Source: Shimia haliotis (GTDB lineage Bacteria; Pseudomonadota; Alphaproteobacteria; Rhodobacterales; Rhodobacteraceae). Taken from it: a DNA stretch of 64,000 nucleotides. Of this stretch, positions 40,939 to 48,125 are shown piece by piece. The notes under the pieces are model-generated. The model was not told the origin of the DNA. It searched no databases and saw only the letters and a list, made by a program, of their open reading frames with translations. Position 1 is the stretch's first letter, and each line of letters begins with the position of its first letter. A program made the position numbers and the translations under genes. The stretch lies in the NCBI RefSeq assembly GCF_900114415.1, contig NZ_FOSZ01000008.1, forward strand, positions 1 to 64,000, in the 5' to 3' direction.

Positions 40939-42495
40939 TCAAAGCGAATGTCCGGCGCTGCGGTGGCTATCTCTCGCGTTTAACTCTCTTTCAGTCGCTT
41001 CTCGGCGTCTTTCGCTAGTTTCCAGCTGGTCTCTAACCCCGCCTGCAGCGTCGCGTAATTCTGCTCCTCGCGCAGCAAGTCGGCCAATGTGGTGACGGAC
41101 GTGAGATGTGATTTCATCAATAGCGCCACGCAATGCGCCAAGCCATTCACCTTGCTTTCGATCCTGCTGGTCGAGCGCTTCTCCAAGGCGTGCAATTCCT
41201 TGGCTGAACTCTCGCAGGCCGTCACCAACCGCTCGACGGATGCGAGCAATTCGCGTTCCAATGCTGTCAGGGTCTCTGTCATCTAGGGTTCCTTGATCTC
41301 GATACAGATGACCGGCGTCCCGGCCATGGTGCAGGTCTTCAATTCGGTCCGGTCGGGGTCGAGCGTCAACCATGTCTGCCCGGACTGTTCGATCCGTGTC
41401 AGGCCAAGTTCCGTCATCTCCGAATGCGCCATCAAACCCATCCAAAACCCACTCGCGATCAGCACTGTCGCGATCCAGGCTGAAGCCATCCCCACGATCA
41501 CCCAGGGTGAGATCGTCAACCAGCGCCTGATCGTCTCGCTCCGCCTCTCCAACTCGCTCCTGCTGTCGCTCAGAAAGAACCTGATATCGGTCTCGATTGT
41601 ATGCAGCGCGCTGGTCGCAATGCTGCTGAAATCGCTCCTGAAGCTCTCCAGTTGAGATGCCATCAAGGCGGCGTGGTCGCTGCGTACTGCCTCCAGGTCC
41701 GCGTTCAATTTCTCGGCGAGGCGGTTCGGCTTGCCAGTCGTCATGGAAAATCTCTCCTTTCAAACGCCAACGCTCGCCGGTGTCGGGGTCTTTGGCGGTG
41801 ATGTAATTCTTGCTGGCACGGGGGATCTCGAAGCCCGCGTCTGTGAGCGCGTCGATCATGCTGGCGCGGTCGCTGATGGTGCCGACACTGATCTGATCGA
41901 GGATCCAATCGTGCAGCGCTTCGCGACCTCGCGCGCGCGTCGGCGCTTCAATCGTCGCCCTCACTTCGCGAGCGCGATCTGGCTCCAAAGGGTCTGCCCA
42001 ACCGTGCGTCTTGTTCATCAAATCACGCAGGCTGGAAAAGGCGTTTTCATGGCCTGGCGGTGCGATGTTCAACGCTTTGCCCGTGCTCAGCTCAAGGCGT
42101 GGCGTGCAGAAGTGCAGCTCGACATTGCCTTCATGCGAGTGGCGCACCCAGAGGCAATCGTATTGATCCCTGTCCAGCCCGGCAAAGGCCAGAGCCTCAA
42201 ATAGCTCAATGGCCTCTTGCTGGGCGGCGGGACTGGGATCGTCGCTGTCGGCAAAGCTGATCACGCCTGCCGTGTAGCTCCACTTATTGGGGCTCGCGTC
42301 GATCAGGCGGTGGGTCTGATCGGGGTTGCCGTGCAGCACCTCGGGCAGCGGGTCGCGGATCTTGATTTGCGGCTGGCCGGTGTCGTCGCGGATCAGATTG
42401 CGGTTATCGTCATAGGCCAGAACTTCGCGAGCTGTCAGGTAATCCACGGGAGTTGCACCGCCGCCAGTGCCGGTGGAGAAGAACGAGATGATCAT
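40939..42495 (-). CDS. relaxase (MobA-type mobilisation nickase)
   Basis: A 518-residue protein. The N-terminal relaxase domain (~1-200) has ASPNKWSYTAGVISFADSDD and YDCLWVRHSHEGNVELHFCT. The latter is a His/Glu/Asn-rich third motif, suggesting the HEN (ColE1/MbeA) branch rather than the three-His type. I cannot pinpoint the tyrosine nucleophile; Y19 in TPVDYLTAREVL is a candidate. The C-terminal half is charged and coiled. It overlaps mobC by 4 bp. It would nick oriT and allow transfer with a helper. Two genes lie within it in another frame. Confidence 0.85.
   Translation of the reverse strand: MIISFFSTGTGGGATPVDYLTAREVLAYDDNRNLIRDDTGQPQIKIRDPLPEVLHGNPDQTHRLIDASPNKWSYTAGVISFADSDDPSPAAQQEAIELFEALAFAGLDRDQYDCLWVRHSHEGNVELHFCTPRLELSTGKALNIAPPGHENAFSSLRDLMNKTHGWADPLEPDRAREVRATIEAPTRARGREALHDWILDQISVGTISDRASMIDALTDAGFEIPRASKNYITAKDPDTGERWRLKGEIFHDDWQAEPPRREIERGPGGSTQRPRRLDGISTGELQERFQQHCDQRAAYNRDRYQVLSERQQERVGEAERDDQALVDDLTLGDRGDGFSLDRDSADREWVLDGFDGAFGDDGTWPDTDRTVRADMVDARPRPDRIEDLHHGRDAGHLYRDQGTLDDRDPDSIGTRIARIRRAVGDGLREFSQGIARLGEALDQQDRKQGEWLGALRGAIDEITSHVRHHIGRLAARGAELRDAAGGVRDQLETSERRREATERELNARDSHRSAGHSL
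40980..41282 (-). CDS. nested mobilisation protein (MbeD-like position), copy 2
   Basis: A 100-residue helical protein (MTETLTALERELLASVERLV...) in another frame at the 3' end of the relaxase gene. It follows the stop of the other nested gene without a gap (TAGATG). Compared with the 8125-8427 copy it has four substitutions, fewer than the ~11 in the overlapping relaxase reading, which indicates selection on this frame. Charged coiled character suits a relaxosome or entry-exclusion helper, as MbeD in ColE1. The functional name is inference. Confidence 0.6.
   Translation of the reverse strand: MTETLTALERELLASVERLVTACESSAKELHALEKRSTSRIESKVNGLAHCVALLMKSHLTSVTTLADLLREEQNYATLQAGLETSWKLAKDAEKRLKES
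41283..41744 (-). CDS. nested membrane-anchored mobilisation protein (MbeB/MobB-like position), copy 2
   Basis: A 153-residue protein wholly inside the relaxase gene in another frame, with its own AAGGAGAG ribosome site 8 nt before the ATG. It has an N-terminal charged helix region, one membrane segment at ~75-105 (SPWVIVGMASAWIATVLIAS) and a short C-terminal domain with two Cys (LKTCTMAGTPVICIEI). It has 14 substitutions relative to the first copy, mostly conservative. It is probably an inner-membrane partner of the relaxase. Confidence 0.65.
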   Translation of the reverse strand: MTTGKPNRLAEKLNADLEAVRSDHAALMASQLESFRSDFSSIATSALHTIETDIRFFLSDSRSELERRSETIRRWLTISPWVIVGMASAWIATVLIASGFWMGLMAHSEMTELGLTRIEQSGQTWLTLDPDRTELKTCTMAGTPVICIEIKEP

Positions 42496-42962
42496 TCGCC
42501 ACCGCCTGTGTGTGCCGCCACGATCTGCGCCAATTGCCGTTCAATGACCACCAACTGAGCCGTGACTTTGAGCGCATCGATCTGGCTCGCGCGGCCGGAT
42601 TTGACCGCACCGTTGATCCAGCGGGAGAGCTGATTGAGGTTGCCGCCGACACGGGCAATCGCAAAGGTCAGCTTTGGGTCAACACGGGGGACGGGCTTGC
42701 GCCGACGTGCCTCTATCAGCCCCAAGGCCTCGCGCATCAGCGTGGCATTGGGTAGACCAGCGGCGCGCGCCTTGGCCACAAGCGCTGCCTTTTCCGACGG
42801 GGTGCATCGAAAGATCACGCTCTCGGAAAGGCCCTCTTTGACGCCGCTTGCGTGCGTCTGGTTGGGGTTTGAAGGGGAGGCTTGCCGCCCCTCACAAGTC
42901 CCGCCGATGTAATCGGTGGGTAACCTTGCTCTCTGCTCTTCGTGGAGATCGGTCGCACTCAT
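42492..42962 (-). CDS. mobC: MobC-type mobilisation accessory protein
   Basis: A 156-residue protein. The first ~35 residues are a polar leader, followed by a ribbon-helix-helix-like region (VIFRCTPSEKAALVAKARAA, GLPNATLMREALGL) and the MobC-type motif GGNLNQLSRWINGAVKSGRA. It binds oriT and assists the relaxase. It overlaps the winged-helix gene upstream and the relaxase gene downstream by 4 bp each (ATGA), so the three are coupled. Confidence 0.85.
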   Translation of the reverse strand: MSATDLHEEQRARLPTDYIGGTCEGRQASPSNPNQTHASGVKEGLSESVIFRCTPSEKAALVAKARAAGLPNATLMREALGLIEARRRKPVPRVDPKLTFAIARVGGNLNQLSRWINGAVKSGRASQIDALKVTAQLVVIERQLAQIVAAHTGGGE

Positions 42963-43816
42963 GCTCTGAGCCCCGCCGCCTCGATTTCAGCAGGGCTGAC
43001 CAGGTTTGCGGCCAGCAACGCGGTCACTTGGCCGGGTGTTATGTGGCGGCAAAGGGGGTGCTTGTCCGTGACCCAGTCGGCCAAACCTTTCAGCAATCCA
43101 GCCTCTTTGGCTTTGCCCGCTTCTCGCGCCTCCTCAACGTCGTGGAGATATTTCAGCCAGCGGCCAGAGGAGAACCAATTGTCGGAGAAGCACACCTTGG
43201 AGCGGGTGAAACCTTCACTATCACTCGCATAGGCCCGCACGGCGTCCTCGAGGTCTTTTGCATCCACACCGTCGGCCAGCGCTTGGCGGATTTGCGAGAG
43301 GCAAACCGCTTTGCCGCGAATTCTATCCTCTGGATAGGCGGACAAAATCTTTTCTGAAACCTCATCCTCCACCGCCGCCTTCGCATGCGAAGGATTTGGT
43401 TTTTGATATGGTTTATATCTGTTCTTATAGGATTTGCCCTCTGGGGCAGATGGCTTGCCCTCAGGGGCAAATACATCATTTTCCCTTTCGGTCGGATCGA
43501 TTTGCCCAATTGGGCAAATGGAGTTGCCCAAGGCATACCAACAGGTCCGGTCATAGCGATCATCGCTGAAGTTGCCCTTGATGATCAGCTCTGCGCTGAC
43601 CAGCTTTTCGAGCGCTGTTCGGATCTGCTTTTCGCTCAGATAGGGGAACAACTCACCAAAAGCCGAGATCGAGTTGTAGGTCCAATACCGCCCGTCTCGA
43701 AGGTTACGGCGATTGGCTCGGTTCTTCTCGATCCAGAAGGTGATGTTCTGGAAAATCACCGCTGCGTTCAGGCCAACACGTCCCGCGATTTCGGGATCAA
43801 AGCTATGGCGGCTCAT
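42959..43816 (-). CDS. winged-helix, phage-replisome-organiser-like protein, copy 2
   Basis: A 285-residue protein, close to identical to the product of 10218-11075. It has an N-terminal winged-helix domain (AGRVGLNAAVIFQNITFWIE, GRYWTYNSISAFGELFPYLS), a linker rich in Pro/Lys (PEGKPSAPEGKSYKNRYKPY) and a helical C-terminal domain (KVCFSDNWFSSGRWLKYL). It is the first gene of the mobilisation operon, with its start about 150 bp from the att site. It may act in replication of the excised form; no experimental family function is known to me. Confidence 0.6.
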   Translation of the reverse strand: MSRHSFDPEIAGRVGLNAAVIFQNITFWIEKNRANRRNLRDGRYWTYNSISAFGELFPYLSEKQIRTALEKLVSAELIIKGNFSDDRYDRTCWYALGNSICPIGQIDPTERENDVFAPEGKPSAPEGKSYKNRYKPYQKPNPSHAKAAVEDEVSEKILSAYPEDRIRGKAVCLSQIRQALADGVDAKDLEDAVRAYASDSEGFTRSKVCFSDNWFSSGRWLKYLHDVEEAREAGKAKEAGLLKGLADWVTDKHPLCRHITPGQVTALLAANLVSPAEIEAAGLRA

Positions 43817-43967
43817 GATTGGCCCCCGAAATACGCACAAACGTGCGAATTTTGTACAGGTTTTGTACGAGAAATCGGCTGTTTCAGCCGATTACGCCGC
43901 GAAAGCCGACGGGACTTTCTGCACGCTTCCGCGCAACGTCCTGTAAATAAGCCATATTTTTCAGGTA

Positions 43968-44018
43968 GTTTTGGCGACCCCGGCAGGATTCGAACCTGCA
44001 ACCTGCCCCTTAGGAGGG
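43968..44018. repeat. attachment site within tRNA-Arg, right end of the element
   Basis: 51-bp copy identical to 11227-11277. Of it, 47 nt are the 3' part of the intact tRNA gene (anticodon loop to CCA). Integration here rebuilds a complete tRNA. Confidence 0.9.
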
Positions 44019-44048
44019 GGCTGCTCTATCCAGTTGAGCCACGGGGCC
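43972..44048 (-). tRNA. tRNA-Arg (anticodon CCU)
   Basis: A full cloverleaf reads on the minus strand: acceptor GGCCCCG/CGGGGTC, D-arm GCTC...GAGC, anticodon stem GCCCC/GGGGC with loop CTCCTAA (anticodon CCT), T-arm GCAGG-TTCGAAT-CCTGC, discriminator G and an encoded CCA. It serves as the integration target of the 32.7-kb element. Confidence 0.95.
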
Positions 44049-44250
44049 GCTGCGGTCGTTCTAGCGCTGTAAGTTCAGGTTGTCATGCGCATTTCAATGG
44101 CTGGCAACTCTTCGCGCGGCCATGCAGGAGCACCCCCAAACACAGCGTGTCGCAGATGGTGGTCTTGACGCGCCCCGCCGAAAAGGATTGAAGGGGCGGA
44201 ATGCCCGCTCGGGAGAAGGTGCGCCCGACGAACCATCAACAAGGTGCAGA

Positions 44251-45018
44251 ATGTCCGAGATAATGATGTCACCCGCCGTTTCTGTTGTCGTTCCGGCAAA
44301 GAACGAAAAGGGCAATTTGCCCGACCTGGTCCGCGATATCCAAAACGCCTTTGATGGCCACGCCGAAGCGATCGAAATCATCATTGTTGATGACGGCTCC
44401 GACGACGGTTCTCTTGAGGTACTGCAGGCGCTGCAAACCGAGATGGACAATCTGCGTCTTCTTAGCCACGCACAATCCGGCGGCCAATCCGCGGCCGTAC
44501 ATTCCGGCACGCGCGCGGCTCGTGGCCGGATTGTGTGCACGCTTGACGGCGATGGCCAGAACCCGCCGTTGGAGCTTCCCAATCTTGTGGCCCCGCTGTT
44601 GGCGGCTGATGCGCCCGCCGACCTTGGCCTTGTTGCCGGTCAGCGGGTGAACCGTCAGGACACCCTGTCCAAGAAATGGGCCTCCAAGGCGGCCAATGCC
44701 ATTCGTTCCTTTATTCTAAAGGACAAGACACGCGACACAGGTTGCGGTCTCAAAGCATTCAAGCGGGAGGCTTTTCTCGACCTCCCCTATTTCGATCACA
44801 TGCACCGCTATCTTCCCGCGTTGTTCTCAATGAACGGATACAGCGTCGCTCATGTGGATGTGACGCACCGCGAGCGCGGCGCAGGTCGGTCCAACTATTC
44901 CAATTTCCAACGCGCGCTGGTGGGCCTTGTTGATCTCTTCGGAGTCGCGTGGCTGATCCGCCGCCGCAAAAAAGCGCGCGCCACAGAACTCGGAGCAGCC
45001 ACGAAGGGGCAGAACTGA
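44251..45018 (+). CDS. family 2 glycosyltransferase (dolichol-phosphate-mannose synthase-like)
   Basis: A 255-residue GT-A enzyme: VSVVVPAKNEKGNLPDLVRD, IIIVDDGSDDGS, CTLDGDGQNPP (DxD-type metal site), then GCGLKAFKREAFLDLPYFDH and RERGAGRSNYSNFQR. It lacks C-terminal membrane helices, like cytosolic DPM1/ArnC-type enzymes. The start at 44251 (MSEIMMSP) was chosen because the upstream part is unrelated to the family. It is the first gene of a four-gene envelope-lipid operon, TGATG-coupled to the next. It probably makes an undecaprenyl-linked sugar. Confidence 0.88.
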   Translation: MSEIMMSPAVSVVVPAKNEKGNLPDLVRDIQNAFDGHAEAIEIIIVDDGSDDGSLEVLQALQTEMDNLRLLSHAQSGGQSAAVHSGTRAARGRIVCTLDGDGQNPPLELPNLVAPLLAADAPADLGLVAGQRVNRQDTLSKKWASKAANAIRSFILKDKTRDTGCGLKAFKREAFLDLPYFDHMHRYLPALFSMNGYSVAHVDVTHRERGAGRSNYSNFQRALVGLVDLFGVAWLIRRRKKARATELGAATKGQN

Positions 45019-45329
45019 TGGATAGCCTTCATTCCTTTCTCGGGGTCAACAACTGGGTTGAATTCTGGTGGGTTGCTTTTGGCCTGTTCGGCCAACTGAT
45101 GTTCACCGGACGCTTTGTCGTTCAATGGATCGCCTCGGAGCGTGCCAAGCGCTCCACCGTACCGCTGGCCTTCTGGTATTTCTCCATTGCCGGCGCGGTC
45201 ATTCTGTTTGCATATGCCGTCTATCGGCAGGATCCTGTGTTCATCCTCGGCCAATCCTTTGGCATCGTGGTGTATTCGCGTAATCTCTGGCTGATCCACA
45301 AGGAGAAGCAGGAAAATGGCGCGGCCTGA
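45018..45329 (+). CDS. lipid-A-disaccharide-synthase N-terminal-like (LABN) membrane protein
   Basis: A 103-residue protein with three helices. The motifs WVAFGLFGQLMFTGRFVVQW, SERAKRSTVPLAFWYFSIAG and QDPVFILGQSFGIVVYSRNL are those of the LABN domain. It overlaps the glycosyltransferase stop by one base and the ArnT-like gene by 14 bp. In this setting it probably flips or positions a lipid-linked sugar, as proposed for SMR-like LABN proteins. Confidence 0.88.
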   Translation: MDSLHSFLGVNNWVEFWWVAFGLFGQLMFTGRFVVQWIASERAKRSTVPLAFWYFSIAGAVILFAYAVYRQDPVFILGQSFGIVVYSRNLWLIHKEKQENGAA

Positions 45330-46770
45330 CACTGTTGAATTCTGGCGTCCACTGCTGATTGCAGTTGGATTGGTCACAGCTGCCCGTGTCCTGCTTTTGT
45401 GGATAAGCCCCACAGATCTTTATGTGGATGAATCCCAATATTGGGTCTGGGGGCAAAATCTCGACTTCGGATATTATTCGAAACCCCCGATGATCGGCTG
45501 GGTGCTGCGGGCGTTTGACGAGCTGGCAATCCACCGCTCGGCCTTCACAGTACGACTGCCCGCGCCGCTCTTTCATGGTGTCACCGCGCTTTTGCTGGCG
45601 GTTTGGGCCCGATCTCTGCTGCCCCAGCACCGCTACGCCGGTCTGCTGGTTGCACTGGCCTACCTCAGCCTGCCCATCGTGACCGTCGGCAGTTTCCTGA
45701 TCTCAACTGACACCATTATGGTGCCCTTTCTGGTCGGGGCCTTGCTCCTTTATTGGAAACTCTGCGAAGGCGGCAAGTTCTGGCATGCGCTGCTTGGCGG
45801 AGGTCTGCTGGGCTTGGCCTTTATGTCAAAATACGCGGCGATCTACTTCCTTCCCGGAGCGGTGATTGCCTATGCGCTGTATCCGGCCATGCGTCCCAAA
45901 GGACGGCACCTTGTGACCTTTTTGGCCGGCTTTCTGCTCGCAGCCGGCCCCAACATCCTTTGGAACATTGCCAACGATCTGACCACAGTCAGTCACACGA
46001 TGGACAACGTTGGCTGGATCAAGGAAGAAAGCAAAGGGCCAAGCCTGAATTTCGCCAGCCTCGCGGAATTCGCAGCCTCGCAATTCGCGGTCTTTGGTCC
46101 TGTTTTCATGGTCTTTTGGCTGCGCGCCCTACGTGCCCCCGCACCGAGCCGCCGGCGCGCGCTTTTGTGGTTCTCCATTCCCGTCTGGTTCATTGTTCTG
46201 ACACAGGCTCTACTCAGTCGCGCCTATGCGAACTGGGCCTTCGCCGCTATTCCACCTGCCACCATTGTCGCGATCCTTTGGGCTTTGGAACGCGGCGCCA
46301 CCCGTTGGCTGCGCATCGGTTTCGGTATCAACGTGGCGCTCGCACTAATAATCTCTTTCCTTGTTGCCGCTCCGATGGCGATCAAAGCGGGCGATGGCCA
46401 GCCTTTCGCCAAACGCTATGTGAACATCGACGGCGTCAGCCATGATGCCTTTGCGCTGGCGCACGAGAACGATCTGACGACGGTTGTGGCCCACAATCGC
46501 GGCATTCTGGCGGATCTGTTTTTCACAGGCGCCGACGGGGATCTGGCCCTTTATGCCCGCCCGCAATCCGGAGCGCCAAGCCACTACTACGCCCAAAAGA
46601 AAGCCCTGCCCGCCGACTTCGAAGGCACCGTGCTTTATGTCGGATTTTTCGAAAAACTGTCTTGTGACGGCACCGAAATCCAACCCATCGCCAATCTGCA
46701 ACAGGACGTTGGCACGTGGTCCAGCGCCGAGCTGCCTGCCTATATAGTGGACGCCGAATGCCTGCGCTGA
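45316..46770 (+). CDS. ArnT/PMT-family lipid-linked sugar transferase
   Basis: A 484-residue membrane protein of the GT-C type with about ten helices. The first loop carries DLYVDESQYWVWGQNLDFGY with the acidic residues expected for catalysis, followed by YSKPPMIGWVLRAFDELA. The C-terminal periplasmic part is small. With the preceding glycosyltransferase and LABN genes and the following PAP2 gene, it would transfer a sugar to lipid A or another envelope acceptor. Confidence 0.85.
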   Translation: MARPDTVEFWRPLLIAVGLVTAARVLLLWISPTDLYVDESQYWVWGQNLDFGYYSKPPMIGWVLRAFDELAIHRSAFTVRLPAPLFHGVTALLLAVWARSLLPQHRYAGLLVALAYLSLPIVTVGSFLISTDTIMVPFLVGALLLYWKLCEGGKFWHALLGGGLLGLAFMSKYAAIYFLPGAVIAYALYPAMRPKGRHLVTFLAGFLLAAGPNILWNIANDLTTVSHTMDNVGWIKEESKGPSLNFASLAEFAASQFAVFGPVFMVFWLRALRAPAPSRRRALLWFSIPVWFIVLTQALLSRAYANWAFAAIPPATIVAILWALERGATRWLRIGFGINVALALIISFLVAAPMAIKAGDGQPFAKRYVNIDGVSHDAFALAHENDLTTVVAHNRGILADLFFTGADGDLALYARPQSGAPSHYYAQKKALPADFEGTVLYVGFFEKLSCDGTEIQPIANLQQDVGTWSSAELPAYIVDAECLR

Positions 46771-47456
46771 CTGCCAACACCCGCGCCCTGCAAAGCTGCG
46801 TGATCCTCACCGCCCTTCTCGCGATGTTTTTTCTCAACTGGCCAGGCGTGGACCTGTGGTTTTCCGCATTGTTTTATCGTCCTCAAGACGGCTTCTGGCT
46901 CGCCCACTTGGAAACTGTGAATGCCCTGCGGGAAGTCATCTGGAAACTCATCATCCTGACCTTCCTCGTGGCCCTTGGCGGGCTGATCTTCACCAAGCTG
47001 TTTCGCTCTACCACTCCTGCCTTGAACAAGGTCTGGGAAGTCGCGATCATGACCTACGTGCTTGGACCGATGCTGCTGACGGATGTGATCCTCAAAAGTC
47101 ACTGGGGCCGTGCCCGCCCGTCTACGACTGAGGAATTCGGCGGCACAGCACAATTCACCCCGCCTTTCGTGATCTCCGATCAATGTGCCAGCAACTGCTC
47201 CTTTGTCTCAGGTGAAGGTTCCGGCGTGACCGCGCTATTGATCACAGTGATGCTGGTTGTCCGCAATTCCGGCCCGTCCACTGCGTCCAAAATCGCCACC
47301 GGAGCCGCCTTTGCAGTCGCTGCGGCGGGCCTCAGCCTGCGTGTCATTATGGGGCGCCACTTCCTGTCGGACACGCTCTGCGCGGTGCTCTTTGTCACCA
47401 TGATCACGCTGGCGCTTTTGCACCTCAAGCGCTACCGCAGCCTCAAGCTGTTCTAA
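46758..47456 (+). CDS. PAP2-family phosphatase, LpxE/LpxF-like
   Basis: A 232-residue membrane protein with the three PAP2 motifs: KSHWGRARP, SFVSGEGSG (a variant of PSGH with Glu in place of His) and SLRVIMGRHFLSD. The altered second motif may lower or change activity. It overlaps the ArnT-like gene by 13 bp. In this operon it likely removes a phosphate from lipid A or from undecaprenyl carriers. Confidence 0.85.
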   Translation: MPALTANTRALQSCVILTALLAMFFLNWPGVDLWFSALFYRPQDGFWLAHLETVNALREVIWKLIILTFLVALGGLIFTKLFRSTTPALNKVWEVAIMTYVLGPMLLTDVILKSHWGRARPSTTEEFGGTAQFTPPFVISDQCASNCSFVSGEGSGVTALLITVMLVVRNSGPSTASKIATGAAFAVAAAGLSLRVIMGRHFLSDTLCAVLFVTMITLALLHLKRYRSLKLF

Positions 47457-47459
47457 AGT

Positions 47460-47942
47460 TCACAGATTGTCCGCAAACGCTGCCAAAACGGTTTCGTAGA
47501 CCTCGCGTTTGAACGGCACGATATTGGCCACAAGCTGATCACAGGGCAGCCAGCGCCATTCCGAGAATTCCTGATGATCGACTTCGATGTTGATCTGGCT
47601 GTCCGCGCCGTGAAACCGGAAGAGAAACCATTTCTGCTCCTGCCCGCGATATCGCCCCTTCCAGATGCGTGGAACGATGTCATGCGGCAGATCATAGGCC
47701 ACCCAGCCATCGGTTTCGGCCTCCACAGTCACCAAATCCGGCGATACGCCTGTCTCTTCTTCCAGCTCTCGCAAGGCTGCCTCACGCGGGGTTTCGCCTT
47801 TGTCGATACCCCCTTGCGGCATCTGCCAGGCCGCCACCTCGCTATCAAGGCGCTGCCCCACAAAGGCATGACCTTCGGCGTTCACCAGCATAACTCCGAC
47901 GTTGCGGCGATAGGGCAGTTTGGCGATCTCTTCTGGCGTCAT
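47460..47942 (-). CDS. rppH: RNA pyrophosphohydrolase
   Basis: A 160-residue Nudix hydrolase. It begins [20 protein letters not shown] and has the Nudix box [22 protein letters not shown] and the RppH-specific [20 protein letters not shown]. It removes pyrophosphate from mRNA 5' ends to trigger decay. It converges on the PAP2 gene with only 3 nt between the stops. Confidence 0.92.
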   Translation of the reverse strand: MTPEEIAKLPYRRNVGVMLVNAEGHAFVGQRLDSEVAAWQMPQGGIDKGETPREAALRELEEETGVSPDLVTVEAETDGWVAYDLPHDIVPRIWKGRYRGQEQKWFLFRFHGADSQINIEVDHQEFSEWRWLPCDQLVANIVPFKREVYETVLAAFADNL

Positions 47943-48074
47943 ATCAGGGTCTCCTTGTGGTGCAGCTTAGTCCTAGCCATTTGCCGCGGCGGGCGCAATT
48001 GAGGGCGATGGGCCTCGGGACCAATCTCTTAGGTAGCGCGGTCATTCGGGCAAAAGGAAAATATGCCGTCACAC

Positions 48075-48102
48075 AAAAAAGGGCGCCCCTTTCGGGACGC
48101 CC
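48075..48102 (-). terminator. rho-independent terminator after ctpA
   Basis: Minus strand: GGGCGTCCC-GAAA-GGGGCGCCC stem-loop (one G-U pair) followed by six Ts. It ends the gpmI-envC-ctpA transcript 23 bp after the ctpA stop. Confidence 0.88.
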
Positions 48103-48125
48103 TGATATTCGGTTTTCTTGGTCCG

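Larger units (their letters stand above)
11227..44018. mobile_element. integrated mobilisable element at tRNA-Arg(CCU), ~32.7 kb
   Basis: The element is bounded by a 51-bp direct repeat derived from the tRNA 3' end (11227-11277 and 43968-44018). The integrase lies immediately inside the left repeat. Relaxase, mobC and a replication-like gene lie inside the right repeat, so on circularisation the rep/mob arm and int would meet at attP. Cargo is metal resistance and uptake, envelope redox proteins, an aromatic/quinone detoxification block, an XRE-HNH operon and an IS1182 copy. No type IV secretion genes are present, so it would need a helper conjugation system. Confidence 0.85.
40905..44018. 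repeat. mobilisation/replication arm, copy 2 (intact), homologous to 8050-11277
   Basis: Order on the minus strand is tRNA/att, ~150-bp leader, winged-helix gene, mobC, relaxase with two nested genes. The genes are joined by ATGA overlaps. Sequence identity with copy 1 is high through the winged-helix gene and the relaxase C-terminus, and the two are also alike in the ~150-bp leader next to att. The mobC and relaxase N-terminal parts are present only here. Confidence 0.85.
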
